The notes under the pieces are model-generated. The model had not been told where the DNA came from. It ran no database searches and worked only from the letters and a program-made list of their open reading frames with translations. 64,000 bases of DNA from Methylophilaceae bacterium (GTDB lineage: Bacteria > Pseudomonadota > Gammaproteobacteria > Burkholderiales > Methylophilaceae), in contig JABFRO010000001.1 in assembly GCA_013141125.1 (NCBI GenBank), positions 434,001 to 498,000 of the forward strand, read 5' to 3'. A program made the translations under genes and the position numbers. The stretch's first letter is position 1. Every line of letters starts with the position of its first letter. Below are positions 24,044 through 34,709 of this stretch, in pieces.

Positions 24044-24543
24044 AAATCGCCTTTGCTGGATTTTTGTATCAAGCGGATGAGCGCATTTTCCAATGCCTGT
24101 GCTGCCTTAACGGCTCGTGCGCTGGGATTTTTGATGCTTTTTAAATCGAAGGTAGGACGAGCCAGAGCTAAATAAAGCTGGCCTTTTTTCTGATAGATGG
24201 CGATGCGGCAAGGGGCGAATACCACAAACTCCGGGTGATCCTGCATAATATCCGCACCCAAAGCCAAATTGCAAAAAGCATGTACTTCCAGCGGCTCTTC
24301 ATGCGCCAGTTCGCGCAATTTCAGTTGTTCACCAATAGCAAAACTGGCGGAATTAACAAAATTCATCCCCTGTGCGTTTATTTTCAGGCTATCAATAACA
24401 TCCTCATAACTTACGCCGGGTGCCACTGCCACTTTATAGATTGCCGAATTATGATCTATTATTGGCGCTTGCGTAGCGATACAAGCCGCTTGCGCGAGCA
24501 CAATAAATACTAATAATAGAAAAAATTTAAGCTTTTGCAGCAT
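24040..24543 (-). CDS. DUF302 lipoprotein
   Basis: A 167-residue protein with a signal peptide ending in lipobox AQAAC at about position 20, then a DUF302 domain (SYEDVIDSLKINAQGMNFV, EVHAFCNLALGADIM, APCRIAIYQKKGQLYLA). DUF302 proteins are small envelope proteins without a firm role. It overlaps the STAS-MlaE gene, so it is probably the first gene of the lipid-transport operon. Confidence 0.75.
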   Translation of the reverse strand: MLQKLKFFLLLVFIVLAQAACIATQAPIIDHNSAIYKVAVAPGVSYEDVIDSLKINAQGMNFVNSASFAIGEQLKLRELAHEEPLEVHAFCNLALGADIMQDHPEFVVFAPCRIAIYQKKGQLYLALARPTFDLKSIKNPSARAVKAAQALENALIRLIQKSSKGDF

Positions 24544-24717
24544 ACAAACACACTTGGCGGATCCAATTCGGTGACTGCATTATGCGTTGTTTGCTAACTG
24601 TGCCGCAAGACAGATTGCCATGCCTCAACAATCGATGTTGGATTACACAATCACGAGATTAATTCAGAATTGATCATAGCGCTGGAAACGCAGGCTCATT
24701 TTGATATAACTTGGGAG

Positions 24718-24999
24718 TTAGTCGCCCAAAAGGAAAAACTTCATGTATGCCAGTCGTTTAGCCTTTGCTTCCAACTCATCCAAAGTTTCTATTCGGTCTG
24801 GATTTCGTACGATGCACTGTTCTGTTCTCTGTATAGGGCAAATGGATTGACATTGCGATTCCTGAAAGTGCCCTACACATTCGGTACATCGGTCAGGATC
24901 TATTTCATAAAAATCTATACCCTGAGAAATAGCACCATTCGGGCATTCTGGCAGGCATGCGCCGCAATTGATGCATGCACTGGTAATCATCACTGCCAT
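24718..24999 (-). CDS. 2[4Fe-4S] ferredoxin, YfhL type
   Basis: A 93-residue protein with the first cluster motif CINCGACLPECP and a second Cys set CTECVGHFQESQCQSICP. The insertion between the second-set cysteines is typical of the YfhL/Alvin ferredoxins with unusual redox potentials. It is a low-potential electron carrier of unknown partner, transcribed alone. Confidence 0.88.
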   Translation of the reverse strand: MAVMITSACINCGACLPECPNGAISQGIDFYEIDPDRCTECVGHFQESQCQSICPIQRTEQCIVRNPDRIETLDELEAKAKRLAYMKFFLLGD

Positions 25000-25144
25000 C
25001 GTAAACTTTCATAAGATTTTATTGTTTGTTATCGGCTGTGGCGCAGCCCAGATTGAGCTTTGGTCAAAAATTTAATTTTGCTCAAAAAACATTAACGATG
25101 GTTTTTAATCCAAGCTACGCCTGTAAACTGCTTGCAAATGTAAT

Positions 25145-25561
25145 TTAGAAAAATACACCATTCTTGAAGTTATCCAGCAAAGCTTCTGCTTCACCTGCGC
25201 GCTCTGCAAAATGTGCTGGTTTTGGACTTTTCAGAAAATCTGTGTAGCCTTCTACACTCTTGTCATCAATTTTATTGAAACCCATCGTCCAGGTAGCAAA
25301 CTTACGCTCACTTAGCGGTTTTTTGTAAACAACCAATACATCTTCATGGCGAGGATCACGCTTGATGGAGCTAAATAAAGAATCTAAAACACTTTCCTCA
25401 CCTTCAAGCCCTTGCATGAAAAATCCATCACGGTATAACAACATTCCCGTTACTCCCAAACCAGCATTTTTCTCTCTTGCCAGTTTTAACAAGCCTTGCA
25501 AATCATGATCGGTAAATGCTTTTGTAGCAGAACTCACGTAAACCAGACTATATAGTGACAT
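25145..25561 (-). CDS. BLUF-domain blue-light sensor
   Basis: A 138-residue protein consisting of a BLUF (FAD) domain. The key residues of the photocycle are present: Y8 (LVYVS), N32 (REKNAG), Q50 (FFMQGLEG), W91 and M93 (TWTMGF). A short C-terminal helix (GEAEALLDNF) may bind a partner. Single-domain BLUF proteins signal through protein contacts, often to c-di-GMP or transcription regulators, none of which is adjacent. An AT-rich gap of about 340 bases lies upstream. Confidence 0.9.
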   Translation of the reverse strand: MSLYSLVYVSSATKAFTDHDLQGLLKLAREKNAGLGVTGMLLYRDGFFMQGLEGEESVLDSLFSSIKRDPRHEDVLVVYKKPLSERKFATWTMGFNKIDDKSVEGYTDFLKSPKPAHFAERAGEAEALLDNFKNGVFF

Positions 25562-25905
25562 TTTCTCTCTCCTTAATTAATTTATCTTTTGTAAGCGGCT
25601 GGTATTCATGATGTTATTGAATATCGGAATAACTAACTCACCTTACCCCGTGCTAATTATAGCAATAACCACACCAACTTTGTGTTGTTAGTCATTCTTA
25701 ATGAAAACAGCGTTATAGCTTTTATTGTTGTTTTTCAAATTAAAACTAGTGATTATATATCATACAATGTATGTAAATTGTTACGCCTAGTGTCTACTTA
25801 ATAAACATATATGAACTAAGGTAATGCAGACTTAATAAAATAAGGATTTAATGATATAAAAAGCCCGCATAAGCGGGCAAATGTATTATTTCAGAGAAAA
25901 CTGGC
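25562..25905. other. Intergenic region upstream of the BLUF gene
   Basis: An AT-rich stretch without a gene. It must contain the BLUF gene promoter on its left side and ends in the terminator of the next gene (25856-25878). No operator is recognisable. Confidence 0.6.
25856..25878 (-). terminator. Rho-independent terminator
   Basis: Stem GCCCGC (25863-25868) and GCGGGC (25873-25878) with a TTAT loop. On the minus strand it is followed by TTTTTATA. It ends the gene at 25906-26340. Confidence 0.85.
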
Positions 25906-26340
25906 TCAATAATGTTTGCCAAGCAGGCGCATCTCATGCTCAAAATGTTGTAGGAATTTAGGATCTGGGTGATTTTCCAGAGCCTCTTCAAACAGTTCTG
26001 TATCTGCGCCTTCAACATCAGCCGCAAACAGAAGCATTAACCCACCATCTCCGGAACCAATCACATGTTCTTGCAATAATTCAATAGAGCCCGCGCGGCG
26101 TTCCGCTTTAATCAAAGCAAATTCATAGGCATAGCGGGTAATGTCAGAATCCAGAATAATTGGCTCTAGAATTTCCAGATCCGCCTCATGAAAATCATGT
26201 GCCAAGCGATAAGCTAGCTCTGCATCTTGAATGCCAATAATGAAATCTTGCAGATCCTGAGTAAAACCTTCAGTTTTTGCCTTTCTTAATGCTTCGATTG
26301 CAACTGTGGTTTGATCTTCCATATTATTTACTTGTGACAT
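25906..26340 (-). CDS. Hypothetical acidic protein
   Basis: A 144-residue cytosolic protein with many Glu and Asp residues and predicted helices (LEILEPIILDSDITRYAYEFAL). No signal peptide, membrane helix or known motif. AGAGG precedes ATG 26340. It has its own terminator and looks monocistronic. I do not recognise it. Confidence 0.65.
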   Translation of the reverse strand: MSQVNNMEDQTTVAIEALRKAKTEGFTQDLQDFIIGIQDAELAYRLAHDFHEADLEILEPIILDSDITRYAYEFALIKAERRAGSIELLQEHVIGSGDGGLMLLFAADVEGADTELFEEALENHPDPKFLQHFEHEMRLLGKHY

Positions 26341-26487
26341 TTGGCTGCCTCTTTAATAATTTTTATTTTTGCTATTTATGAATGACGAAAAGTTTCTCGC
26401 AGAAGTGACATCATTTACTGTCAGTAAAATCCCAAGCAAAAAAAATGCCAAAATATGAGGACTGATTCAAGCTAATTTTTCACGATA

Positions 26488-28407
26488 TTATGCAGATGGT
26501 TTTTGATGAAACTGCATTACTTGCGGTTGCGTTAAGTTGAGAACCGACTTGCGCGCTTTACCCATGACATGCATTTCGCAGCGCTTGCAATCAAAACGTA
26601 GCGTTAGTTTTTCCTTACCATTCATCAAGGTCATTGGCTCGGCAGAAATTGTGCCCTGCACACCTAGCACGCCTTTGGCTTCTTTTGGGCACAAACTGTA
26701 ACTGTAACGCAAACAATGCTTGGTAATCATCAGCGATACTTCACCCGGCTCCTGGTTGGCTTCATAGGCGGCTGCAATGATTTTCACACCATGTTTTGCA
26801 TAAAAATTACGTGCTTGATCGTTATAAACATTGGCCAGATATGTTAGGGTATCTTCCGGGAAAGTTGCAGGCGGCTCTGTCGCTACACGCCGTAGTGGGC
26901 GCTGGTAACTGGCATCCCTCGCGGCTTCCAACTTGCTCACCGCATCGCGGCGTAGCGCGTTAATTGTGGAAGCTGGGATAAACCATGGTTGCGACCAATC
27001 CAGCACAATTTTACCGATTGAAAAATGTGTGGTACCCAATTTGCCCAAGTGTTCGATCAGCGTGGCAATGGCACGCTCCGTGTTTTGCGCCGCTTGCTTT
27101 TCCAACAGAATTTCTACAGTTGCTGTGCAATTTTCATCATCGGCCAGCGTTAGGGCAAACCCTGTTGTTGTATCGCTGAAGTGCATATTGATAGCCACGC
27201 GACGTTCAGCCGATGGTTTTTCCAGTAAGCGCTCAAAGGCTTGGTCGCGGTTGCGGTAGAGCGTCATGCCTTTGTGCATGTCGGTGGGCATAACGTTGGG
27301 ATACAGACGCTTGCCATCGACGGTATTAATGCGTAACCCTACCAGATCTTTGTGATGATCGTAAAAACTCACGCCATCGCCATTATGCAATGGCACATCC
27401 GTCTCGGCTTCAAAATAATCCTGTGCAACACGTAACACGGTACCCACCGCCTCACCGGAAAACTTGGGCGTGTCAAAAGCGCCAATATCGGCTTGACGGC
27501 CATTGACGAAATAGTCGGTGGCACCGCGATTAAAAGTTTTTTCCGGTTGCGGGGTAAATGTATAAGTGGAATGCCCAGAAGATGAGCGTGCTAAATCCGA
27601 TCTGTCTAGTAAAATCTCATCCAGCAAAATGCGGTAATGCGCGGTCGCATTTTTAACATAAGAAAGGTCTTTTAAACGCCCTTCAATTTTAAAGGAGCTC
27701 ACGCCAGCCTCTACCAAAGCACGCAAATTAGCACTCTGATCGTTATCCTTCATGGAAAGCAAGTGCTTGTCGTTGGCGATAATACGGCCTTCCGGGTCAG
27801 TTAAGGTATACGGCAAACGGCACGCCTGTGAACATTCACCGCGATTGGCGCTGCGCGCACTATGGGCATGGCTGATAAAACACTGACCGCTAAATGCCAC
27901 GCATAACGCACCATGTACGAAGAACTCCAGGTTGCAAGTAGTCGCGGCGGCAATTTGTTGAATCATGGTTAAATCCAACTCACGCGCTAACACAATTTGC
28001 GAGAAGCCTACCTGATCCAGAAATACCGCCTTTTCCACGGTACGAATATCTGTCTGCGTGCTGGCATGTAATTGAATGGGCGGTAAATCCAATTCCAGCA
28101 AGCCCATATCTTGAATAATCAGCGCATCGGCACCGTTTTCATAAAGCTGCCAAATCAGCTTGCGCGCTTCTTCCAATTCACTATCATGCAAAATGGTATT
28201 CAGTGCCACAAAAACCTTGGCATGAAAACGATGCGCATATGCCGTCAAGCGCGCAATATCCGCCGCCGTGTTACCTGCCCCGTAACGCGCACCAAAAGCC
28301 GGGCCGCCAATATAAACAGCATCAGCGCCATGATTGATGGCCTCAATGCCAAAATCAGCGTTTTTGGCAGGAGCCAGTAGTTCAAGATGGTTACGATGGT
28401 TAGGCAT
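26488..28407 (-). CDS. U32 family protein, RlhA-like (23S rRNA C2501 hydroxylation)
   Basis: A 639-residue peptidase-U32 family protein. It has an N-terminal TIM-barrel-like part (ADAVYIGGPAFGARYG, ALNTILHDSELE), the U32 signature with cysteines NRGECSQACRLPYTL, and a long C-terminal extension with a further Cys pair (DCKRCEMHVMGK). The length matches E. coli RlhA (YdcP), which hydroxylates 23S rRNA, better than the shorter TrhP/YegQ. Assignment among U32 subfamilies is moderate. Confidence 0.8.
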   Translation of the reverse strand: MPNHRNHLELLAPAKNADFGIEAINHGADAVYIGGPAFGARYGAGNTAADIARLTAYAHRFHAKVFVALNTILHDSELEEARKLIWQLYENGADALIIQDMGLLELDLPPIQLHASTQTDIRTVEKAVFLDQVGFSQIVLARELDLTMIQQIAAATTCNLEFFVHGALCVAFSGQCFISHAHSARSANRGECSQACRLPYTLTDPEGRIIANDKHLLSMKDNDQSANLRALVEAGVSSFKIEGRLKDLSYVKNATAHYRILLDEILLDRSDLARSSSGHSTYTFTPQPEKTFNRGATDYFVNGRQADIGAFDTPKFSGEAVGTVLRVAQDYFEAETDVPLHNGDGVSFYDHHKDLVGLRINTVDGKRLYPNVMPTDMHKGMTLYRNRDQAFERLLEKPSAERRVAINMHFSDTTTGFALTLADDENCTATVEILLEKQAAQNTERAIATLIEHLGKLGTTHFSIGKIVLDWSQPWFIPASTINALRRDAVSKLEAARDASYQRPLRRVATEPPATFPEDTLTYLANVYNDQARNFYAKHGVKIIAAAYEANQEPGEVSLMITKHCLRYSYSLCPKEAKGVLGVQGTISAEPMTLMNGKEKLTLRFDCKRCEMHVMGKARKSVLNLTQPQVMQFHQKPSA

Positions 28408-28748
28408 GGAGAGTTTTTACCAGGATGTACTATTAAATCAATGAGGTGCGTACTATATCACAGCTGATATGTGGCCTGTTGCAAGCGCAGATTAATTACA
28501 AAACTTTTAAAAGCGACAAAACTATCAATAAAATTAGCATGATTGTTTTTCTAAATTTAATGATTCTTAAGTTGCGAGGGCTGTTGTGGTCACGTACTAT
28601 CAATAGCGGTGTCTTGTCGGGGGCTTTTACCCGGCTTGCTTTTTTGGCGGCACCAGTTAGCCCAGCTGCGTTGCAACGAGGCCTTTTGGGTAAAATGCTT
28701 GGCTAATAATAGTGGTTTAAATTTAATTTGAATTTCAGGAGTTTTATC
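28408..28748. other. Intergenic region before cytochrome c
   Basis: A 340-base gap between divergent genes. It contains a 55-codon plus-strand frame at about 28539-28706 (start MIVFLNLMILKLRG) without a clear ribosome site; I do not call it a gene. Confidence 0.5.
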
Positions 28749-28751
28749 GTG

Positions 28752-29078
28752 ATGAAAGCAATGATGATCGTAGTTGCAACCGCTGGCTCACTCATGCTGG
28801 CTGGTCAAGCAAGTGCCGCTAATGCTAAGGCCGAAGCATTGGCAAAAACTAGCGGCTGTACCATGTGCCACAGTATAGATGCCAAAATAGTCGGGCCAGC
28901 CTTTAAGGAAGTAGCTGCCAAATACAAGGGTGACAAAACCGCACAAGCCAAACTAATTGCCAAAGTCAAAGCAGGTGGTGCGGGTGCTTGGGGTGAAATC
29001 CCTATGCCAGCTAACAGCCCAAAAGTTAAAGATAAAGATATAAAGACGCTAGTTAAGTGGGTTTTATCACTTAAATAA
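28752..29078 (+). CDS. Class I cytochrome c
   Basis: A 108-residue precursor. A signal peptide is cleaved after AQASA-type residues at about 22. The heme motif CTMCH is at positions 36-40, and the probable axial Met is in EIPMPANSP. This is the compact c551/c8 type carrying electrons in the periplasm to an oxidase. CAGGAG lies upstream; ATG 28752 and GTG 28749 are both possible starts. It is monocistronic, ending in a strong hairpin shared with gnd. Confidence 0.88.
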   Translation: MKAMMIVVATAGSLMLAGQASAANAKAEALAKTSGCTMCHSIDAKIVGPAFKEVAAKYKGDKTAQAKLIAKVKAGGAGAWGEIPMPANSPKVKDKDIKTLVKWVLSLK

Positions 29079-29105
29079 TACAGTTACACGTAACTGTACC
29101 TATAT

Positions 29106-29145
29106 AAATTACGCTCCTCATGTGCAAGCATGATGAGCGTAATTT
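29106..29145. terminator. Bidirectional terminator hairpin
   Basis: A 17-bp stem with one mismatch (29106-29122 and 29129-29145) and a 6-base loop, lying between the convergent cytochrome c and gnd genes. AAATT and AATTT bases at the stem foot give a T-rich end in both directions. Confidence 0.75.
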
Positions 29146-29175
29146 ATTCAGAACACTACTTAAGCTTTCTAAGCT

Positions 29176-30687
29176 TTACATTTCACTTTGCGGACGCCCT
29201 ACTGCTGGCCAATCCACATGGAAAAAACGACCTCTGGATTGATCGGTGCGTTCATAAGTATGCGCACCAAAATAATCACGCTGTGCTTGCAATAAGTTGG
29301 CGGGGAGTGAAGCGCTGCGGTAGCCGTCCAAATAAGCCAGTGCGGAACCAAATGCCGGTACGGGAATACCATTACGCACTGCCAAGGCAATTACTTCGCG
29401 CCAATGTGCTTGACCTGTATGCAAAACTTCAGTGAAGTAAGGGTCTAGCATCAGATTTTTCAAGCCAGGATCAGTGGCATAAGCGTCGGTAATTTTTTGC
29501 AGAAAACGTGCGCGAATAATGCAACCGCCGCGCCAGATATGTGCAATCGCGCCAAAGTTAAGCGTCCAGGCGTAGGCAATTTGCGCTTCTGCCATGAGCT
29601 GAAAACCTTGCGCGTAGGCACAAATTTTAGAGCAATACAACGCATCCCGAATCGCTTCAATAATCGCCACACGGTCTGTTTCCAATTTAACCACCGGCCC
29701 TTGCAATACTTTGCTGGCTTTGACACGTTCATCTTTAAGCGCGGATAGCGCACGGGCGAATACGGCTTCGGCAATGGCATTGGCGGGTGCACCAAGCTCG
29801 AGGGCGCTAGAGGCTGTCCATTGTCCAGTGCCTTTTTGACCGGCGGCATCCAGCACTTTATCCACCAAATAACCTTCGCCTGCCGGGTCTTTTTGTTGCA
29901 AAATATCCGCTGTAATTTCAATAAGGAAACTCGATAACACACCTTCGTTCCATTCCTGAAATACTTTTCCTATCTCGCCAGCCTCCATACCCAGCAAGGT
30001 TTTCATTAGCCAATACGCTTCACAAATCAGCTGCATATCAATATATTCAATGCCGTTATGCACCATTTTCACGTAATGCCCGGCACCGTTGGGGCCGATA
30101 TATGCGGTGCAAGGTACGCCGCCTTCAACCGGCTTGCCAGGCGCAGCTCCCGGCAATGGCTCGCCGGTTTTATGGTCAATTTTAGCGGCAATATCGCGCC
30201 AGATTGGCTCTAGCGATGACCATGCCTCTAGCGTACCGCTAGGCATCAGCGAGGGGCCAAAACGCGCACCTGTTTCACCACCGGAAACACCAGAACCAAT
30301 AAAGGCAAAACCTAAACTGCTTAAATGTTTTTCGCGGCGTATCGTATCCAGCCAATGCGCATTACCGCCATCAATAACAATATCGCCCTGCTCCAGATGC
30401 GGCAGCAAAGCTTCTATGGTGGCATCCGTGGCTGCACCTGCCTTAACCAGCAAAACAATTTTGCGTGGACGTTTAATCGCACGCACAAATGCCAGCATAT
30501 CCACATAACCTTTAACATGCTCATGTGCGGGCTCTTCGTGCTCACAGCGTTTAATAAAATCCAGAGTTTTTTCAGAATTGCGATTGTAAACTGCAATATG
30601 GTAACCATGATCGGCAATATTCAAGGCCAGGTTCTGCCCCATAACAGCTAGGCCAACAAGGCCAATATCCGCTAAATTTGTAGTCAT
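29176..30687 (-). CDS. gnd: 6-phosphogluconate dehydrogenase, decarboxylating
   Basis: A 503-residue enzyme converting 6-phosphogluconate to ribulose 5-phosphate with NAD(P). It has the nucleotide fold [29 protein letters not shown], the substrate loop [21 protein letters not shown], the catalytic Lys region [16 protein letters not shown], and a C-terminal tail [15 protein letters not shown]. It is somewhat longer than the E. coli enzyme (468). In RuMP-cycle methylotrophs this enzyme closes the dissimilatory formaldehyde-oxidation cycle. It starts 33 bases after nadB on the same strand. Confidence 0.93.
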   Translation of the reverse strand: MTTNLADIGLVGLAVMGQNLALNIADHGYHIAVYNRNSEKTLDFIKRCEHEEPAHEHVKGYVDMLAFVRAIKRPRKIVLLVKAGAATDATIEALLPHLEQGDIVIDGGNAHWLDTIRREKHLSSLGFAFIGSGVSGGETGARFGPSLMPSGTLEAWSSLEPIWRDIAAKIDHKTGEPLPGAAPGKPVEGGVPCTAYIGPNGAGHYVKMVHNGIEYIDMQLICEAYWLMKTLLGMEAGEIGKVFQEWNEGVLSSFLIEITADILQQKDPAGEGYLVDKVLDAAGQKGTGQWTASSALELGAPANAIAEAVFARALSALKDERVKASKVLQGPVVKLETDRVAIIEAIRDALYCSKICAYAQGFQLMAEAQIAYAWTLNFGAIAHIWRGGCIIRARFLQKITDAYATDPGLKNLMLDPYFTEVLHTGQAHWREVIALAVRNGIPVPAFGSALAYLDGYRSASLPANLLQAQRDYFGAHTYERTDQSRGRFFHVDWPAVGRPQSEM

Positions 30688-30720
30688 AAAATCTCCAGGT
30701 GAATGAATAAGAAATGTTTG

Positions 30721-32334
30721 TTAATCATGATGCCCATGATGCTGATCCAGCAAGCTGTAATAATTAGATGGGGTGAGGATGGTAGGCACAGCATCAGCCG
30801 CCAACTCAGGATAATCCTTGCTGTAATGCAGGCCTCGGCTTTCATGTCGTTTCATGGCACTTTGTACGATGAGTTCGGCCACTTGTAATAGGTTACGCAA
30901 CTCAATCAAATCGTTGCTTATGCGGAAATTACTGTAAAACTCATGTACTTCATCGCGTAGTAAGTGAATGCGGTTCATCGCTCGCAACAGGCGCTTATTG
31001 GTGCGGACTATGCCTACATAATTCCACATGAAGCGGCGTAGTTCATTCCAGTTATGCGTAATGATGATTTCCTCATCGGCATCAGTGACACGGCTTTCAT
31101 CCCAATCCGGCAGCTGAACCAAAGGCTTGGGTGCTTGGGCGAGAATATCCAGTGCGGCAGCTTGGCCGAACACCAGACATTCCAGCAAGGAGTTACTCGC
31201 CAACCGGTTCGCTCCATGCAAGCCGGTGCAAGCCACTTCGCCTATGGCATATAAACCCGGTATATCGGTGCCGCCTACGTGATCGGTCAAAATTCCGCCG
31301 CAACTATAGTGCGCTGCAGGCACTACAGGGATGGATTCCTTGGTAATGTCTATTCCAAATTCCAGACAACGCCGATAGATGGTGGGGAAGTGGGACAAAA
31401 TAAAATCAGCGGGCTGGTGCGAAATATCCAGATAAACACAATCATAACCGTGTTTTTTCATTTCGTAATCAATAGCGCGGGCTACTATATCACGTGGGGC
31501 TAGCTCGGCTCGTGCATCGTGTGCCGGCATAAAACGTGTGCCGTCGGGTAATTTGAGCAGCCCGCCCTCCCCGCGCAAGGCTTCGCTGATTAGAAATGAT
31601 TTGGCTTGCGGATGATAAAGGCAGGTGGGATGAAACTGAATAAATTCCATGTTGGCTGCACGGCAACCAGCACGCCAAGCCATTGCCAAACCGTCACCTG
31701 TGCTCACATCGGGATTGGTTGTGTACAGATAAACTTTTCCCGTGCCGCCAGTGGCCAGCACTGTATGCTGTGCGCCCAGCGTCAACACCTTGCCACTTGC
31801 GTTATCCAAAACATAAGCACCCAGACATTCACCACCTTCAATGCCCGCTTTGCGGGAAGTAATCAAATCGACGGCAATATGCTCTTCCAGCAAGGTAATG
31901 TTGGCATGATTGCGCACTTTTTCAGCCAGTGTCATTTGCACGGCGTGGCCCGTTGCATCTGCCGCATGGATAATACGCCGGTGGCTATGCCCGCCTTCCC
32001 GCGTCAAGTGATAACCGCTATCGTCATCTTCACGCGTAAAAGGCACACCTTCCCTAATTAACCATTCTATGGTTTCCCGTCCATGTTCAACTACTTGCCG
32101 CGTTACCTCGGCATCGCACAGCCCAGCGCCAGAAATTAGTGTATCTTGAATATGCGCTTCGATGGAATCATCATCGGCAAGCACTGCGGCAATGCCACCT
32201 TGCGCCCAGTTACTGGCGCTGTCGTTAATGGCACGCTTACTAACCAGACAAACCTTCTTGCTATCGGCTACTTTAAGCGCAAGCGTCAAGCCAGCAAGGC
32301 CACTACCCATAATTAAGACATCATATTGCTGCAT
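30721..32334 (-). CDS. nadB: L-aspartate oxidase
   Basis: A 537-residue flavoprotein oxidising L-aspartate to iminoaspartate, the first step of NAD synthesis. It has the FAD motif [43 protein letters not shown] and the active-site region [13 protein letters not shown]. It is divergent from rpoE, an arrangement common in beta- and gammaproteobacteria. Confidence 0.94.
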   Translation of the reverse strand: MQQYDVLIMGSGLAGLTLALKVADSKKVCLVSKRAINDSASNWAQGGIAAVLADDDSIEAHIQDTLISGAGLCDAEVTRQVVEHGRETIEWLIREGVPFTREDDDSGYHLTREGGHSHRRIIHAADATGHAVQMTLAEKVRNHANITLLEEHIAVDLITSRKAGIEGGECLGAYVLDNASGKVLTLGAQHTVLATGGTGKVYLYTTNPDVSTGDGLAMAWRAGCRAANMEFIQFHPTCLYHPQAKSFLISEALRGEGGLLKLPDGTRFMPAHDARAELAPRDIVARAIDYEMKKHGYDCVYLDISHQPADFILSHFPTIYRRCLEFGIDITKESIPVVPAAHYSCGGILTDHVGGTDIPGLYAIGEVACTGLHGANRLASNSLLECLVFGQAAALDILAQAPKPLVQLPDWDESRVTDADEEIIITHNWNELRRFMWNYVGIVRTNKRLLRAMNRIHLLRDEVHEFYSNFRISNDLIELRNLLQVAELIVQSAMKRHESRGLHYSKDYPELAADAVPTILTPSNYYSLLDQHHGHHD

Positions 32335-32575
32335 AATTTTTTGTGTAAACCTAGAGACCCAATGAACTTCATGGAGTGTAGCGCTGTCTTGAGTTACAGG
32401 CTAGTTGGATAGTGCTTTGTTAAAATATTTTTAGCAAATAGGGCGTTTCAAAAAGGGGGGCATCTTGATTTACACTAAAAATCTGGAAAAATTTTCACGG
32501 CTTGATTTCGTCGATACCGCCATGCAAGGTTATACTCAAGCACTTCAAGGCAAGCAGGTTGGGAGCAGTGCCCCT

Positions 32576-33178
32576 ATGACGGGCAATCGGGAAATAGATC
32601 AGGAATTAGTTGAGCGTGCACAACGCGGCGATAAACTTGCCTTTGGCATGTTGGTAGAAAAATACCAACGCAAGCTCGGCCGTTTGTTATCACGCATGAT
32701 GCGCGATCAAACCGAAATTGAAGATGTGGTGCAGGAGTCTTTCATCAAGGCTTACCGCGCGCTGCCCAATTTCCGCGGGGAAAGTGCTTTTTATACCTGG
32801 CTTTATCGCATCGGCATCAATACGGCTAAAAATTATCTGGTTTCCATGGGTCGCAGGCCAAAATTAACCGCTGAAATTGAAGTGGAGGATGCGGAAAACT
32901 TCGAAGACAACCATGAAACCTATACTGCCGATACGCCAGAAACAGAGCTGATGAGCAAACAAATAGCTCAAAATGTGACGGACACACTTGCCTCATTACC
33001 CGCCGACTTGCGCACTGCCATTACCCTACGTGAAATTGAAGGCTTAAGTTACGAAGAAATAGCCACCATCATGGGTTGCCCAATTGGTACCGTGCGTTCA
33101 AGGATATTTAGAGCACGTGAGTCTATCGCGGAAAAATTACGCCCATTATTAAACACGACTACGGATAAACGCTGGTAA
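32576..33178 (+). CDS. rpoE: RNA polymerase sigma-E factor
   Basis: A 200-residue ECF sigma factor controlling the envelope stress response. Region 2 is DKLAFGMLVEKYQRKLGRLL to FIKAYRALPNF, and region 4 is LREIEGLSYEEIATIMGCP with IGTVRSRIFRARE. The start at 32576 (MTGNREIDQELVERAQRGD) fits the family and has GGGAG upstream; the frame is open 37 codons further, without support. It is followed by its anti-sigma genes. Confidence 0.93.
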   Translation: MTGNREIDQELVERAQRGDKLAFGMLVEKYQRKLGRLLSRMMRDQTEIEDVVQESFIKAYRALPNFRGESAFYTWLYRIGINTAKNYLVSMGRRPKLTAEIEVEDAENFEDNHETYTADTPETELMSKQIAQNVTDTLASLPADLRTAITLREIEGLSYEEIATIMGCPIGTVRSRIFRARESIAEKLRPLLNTTTDKRW

Positions 33179-33198
33179 TTGGGTTTAGGAGCAGAATA

Positions 33199-33699
33199 AT
33201 GAATGAACAAATCTCGGCATTAATGGATGGCGAACTCGCACTGGATGCACATGATTCAACGCGTTTGGATCCAATTTTTTCTGCAATGAAAACGGGTGGT
33301 GAATCTGCCGAAAGTTGGGCTACCTATCACTTGATTGGTGATGTCATGCGTGGCAATCCGATGTTTAAACCAGATTTTCAACAGCGCATGATGCAAAGGC
33401 TGGAAAAGGAAGCGACGGTTTTAGCCCCTCATGCCAGCAAAAAAGCTATACATCACGACGATAAAAATCACAAGGGGTTAAAAATGCCAGCCAAGTGGTC
33501 TATTGCAGCATCAGTGGCTGCGGTTGCTTTTGTTGGCTGGATGGCTTTGCAACTGCCTTCTCAGAACATCGCCAATATTACAGCCAATGAAATTGCGCAA
33601 AATGTGCCAGCCGAATATCTGGTTGCACATCAAGCTTCTGCATCCGGCAATGCAGCCTTTTATGTTCAACCAGCCTCTTATTCGGAAAGTGCACGTTAA
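33199..33699 (+). CDS. rseA: Anti-sigma-E factor RseA
   Basis: A 166-residue inner-membrane protein. The N-terminal cytoplasmic part (MNEQISALMDGEL, WATYHLIGDVMRG) binds sigma-E. One membrane helix lies at about 102-118 (WSIAASVAAVAFVGWMAL), and a short periplasmic tail follows. Stop and start overlap with rseB. Confidence 0.88.
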   Translation: MNEQISALMDGELALDAHDSTRLDPIFSAMKTGGESAESWATYHLIGDVMRGNPMFKPDFQQRMMQRLEKEATVLAPHASKKAIHHDDKNHKGLKMPAKWSIAASVAAVAFVGWMALQLPSQNIANITANEIAQNVPAEYLVAHQASASGNAAFYVQPASYSESAR

Positions 33700-34664
33700 T
33701 GCTACGTTCGTTTTCAACTTGCGCGCTGTCATTGTCATTTACTTTGGCCTTTGCCGACCAGCCCACAGAAAATGAAGTTTGGGCGGTTTTGCAAAATGCA
33801 GCGCAAGCGGCGCACTCGCAAAACTATCAAGGCGTATTCACTTATCAATCAGGATCCAGCACAAAATCCGTTCAGATCGTTCACGCCAATCAGCCTCACG
33901 GTGAATATGCGCGCATTCTGGTATTGGATGGCTCGCCACGTGAAATACTCAGTCACGGCGAGGATGTCATCATTTACCGCTCTCAGGATGAAAAAGTCAT
34001 CATAGAGAAACGACATCGACAAAACACATTTCCCGCCCTTTTGCCACTGGATATAGACACACTTAAAGCCGCTTACAAGGCTCGTTGGGGAGGAATTGAA
34101 CGCATTGGCGGCCGTGATGGACAAATTGTTTTTCTCGATTCTCGTGATCGATACCGCTATGGTTATAAGTTTTGGGCAGATCGTGAATATGGCTTGCTGT
34201 TGCGATCAATAATGCTGAATTTACACAATGAAGCGCTAGAGCAAATCACGTTCAATCAGCTCACATTTTTCAATGTGACGAATATGGATTGGTTTCATCC
34301 TAATATAAGCCGTGACAAAAAATATTGCATGGAAAGTACTGAACCTGCGAATAAGCTGATGAATCAACCTGCTTGGACGGTGACTAGCTTGCCTGTGGGC
34401 TTTCGCAAATTAGAGCAGTCAACACATACGATGCCTGGAAAATCAGTGCCAATCACGCATATCATTTACTCGGATGGATTGGCAGCGGTTTCGCTTTTTG
34501 TCGAGCCTATCAACAAGGGCATACGCCCCAAAATAGGACATTGGGTGATGGGCGCAACTCATATACATGCCGGCGTTAGCAATAATCATCAAATCATGGT
34601 TGTAGGTGAAGTACCGGAAGCAACGACCATACAAATAGCCAGCGCGGTTCGTTTTAATCAATAG
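33699..34664 (+). CDS. rseB: Sigma-E regulatory protein RseB/MucB
   Basis: A 321-residue periplasmic protein with a signal peptide, a MucB/RseB N-terminal lipid-binding domain (AAHSQNYQGVFTYQSG) and the C-terminal domain that contacts RseA. It protects RseA from proteolysis until envelope damage occurs. ATG overlaps the rseA stop. Confidence 0.9.
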   Translation: MLRSFSTCALSLSFTLAFADQPTENEVWAVLQNAAQAAHSQNYQGVFTYQSGSSTKSVQIVHANQPHGEYARILVLDGSPREILSHGEDVIIYRSQDEKVIIEKRHRQNTFPALLPLDIDTLKAAYKARWGGIERIGGRDGQIVFLDSRDRYRYGYKFWADREYGLLLRSIMLNLHNEALEQITFNQLTFFNVTNMDWFHPNISRDKKYCMESTEPANKLMNQPAWTVTSLPVGFRKLEQSTHTMPGKSVPITHIIYSDGLAAVSLFVEPINKGIRPKIGHWVMGATHIHAGVSNNHQIMVVGEVPEATTIQIASAVRFNQ

Positions 34665-34709
34665 ACCAGGTTTTCCGCTCCAAAATATCCTCACTTTAAA
34701 TCCCCAAAA

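Noticed and set aside
28539-28706. Small hydrophobic protein gene upstream of cytochrome c
   Set aside because: No ribosome-binding site or recognisable family; treated as intergenic.
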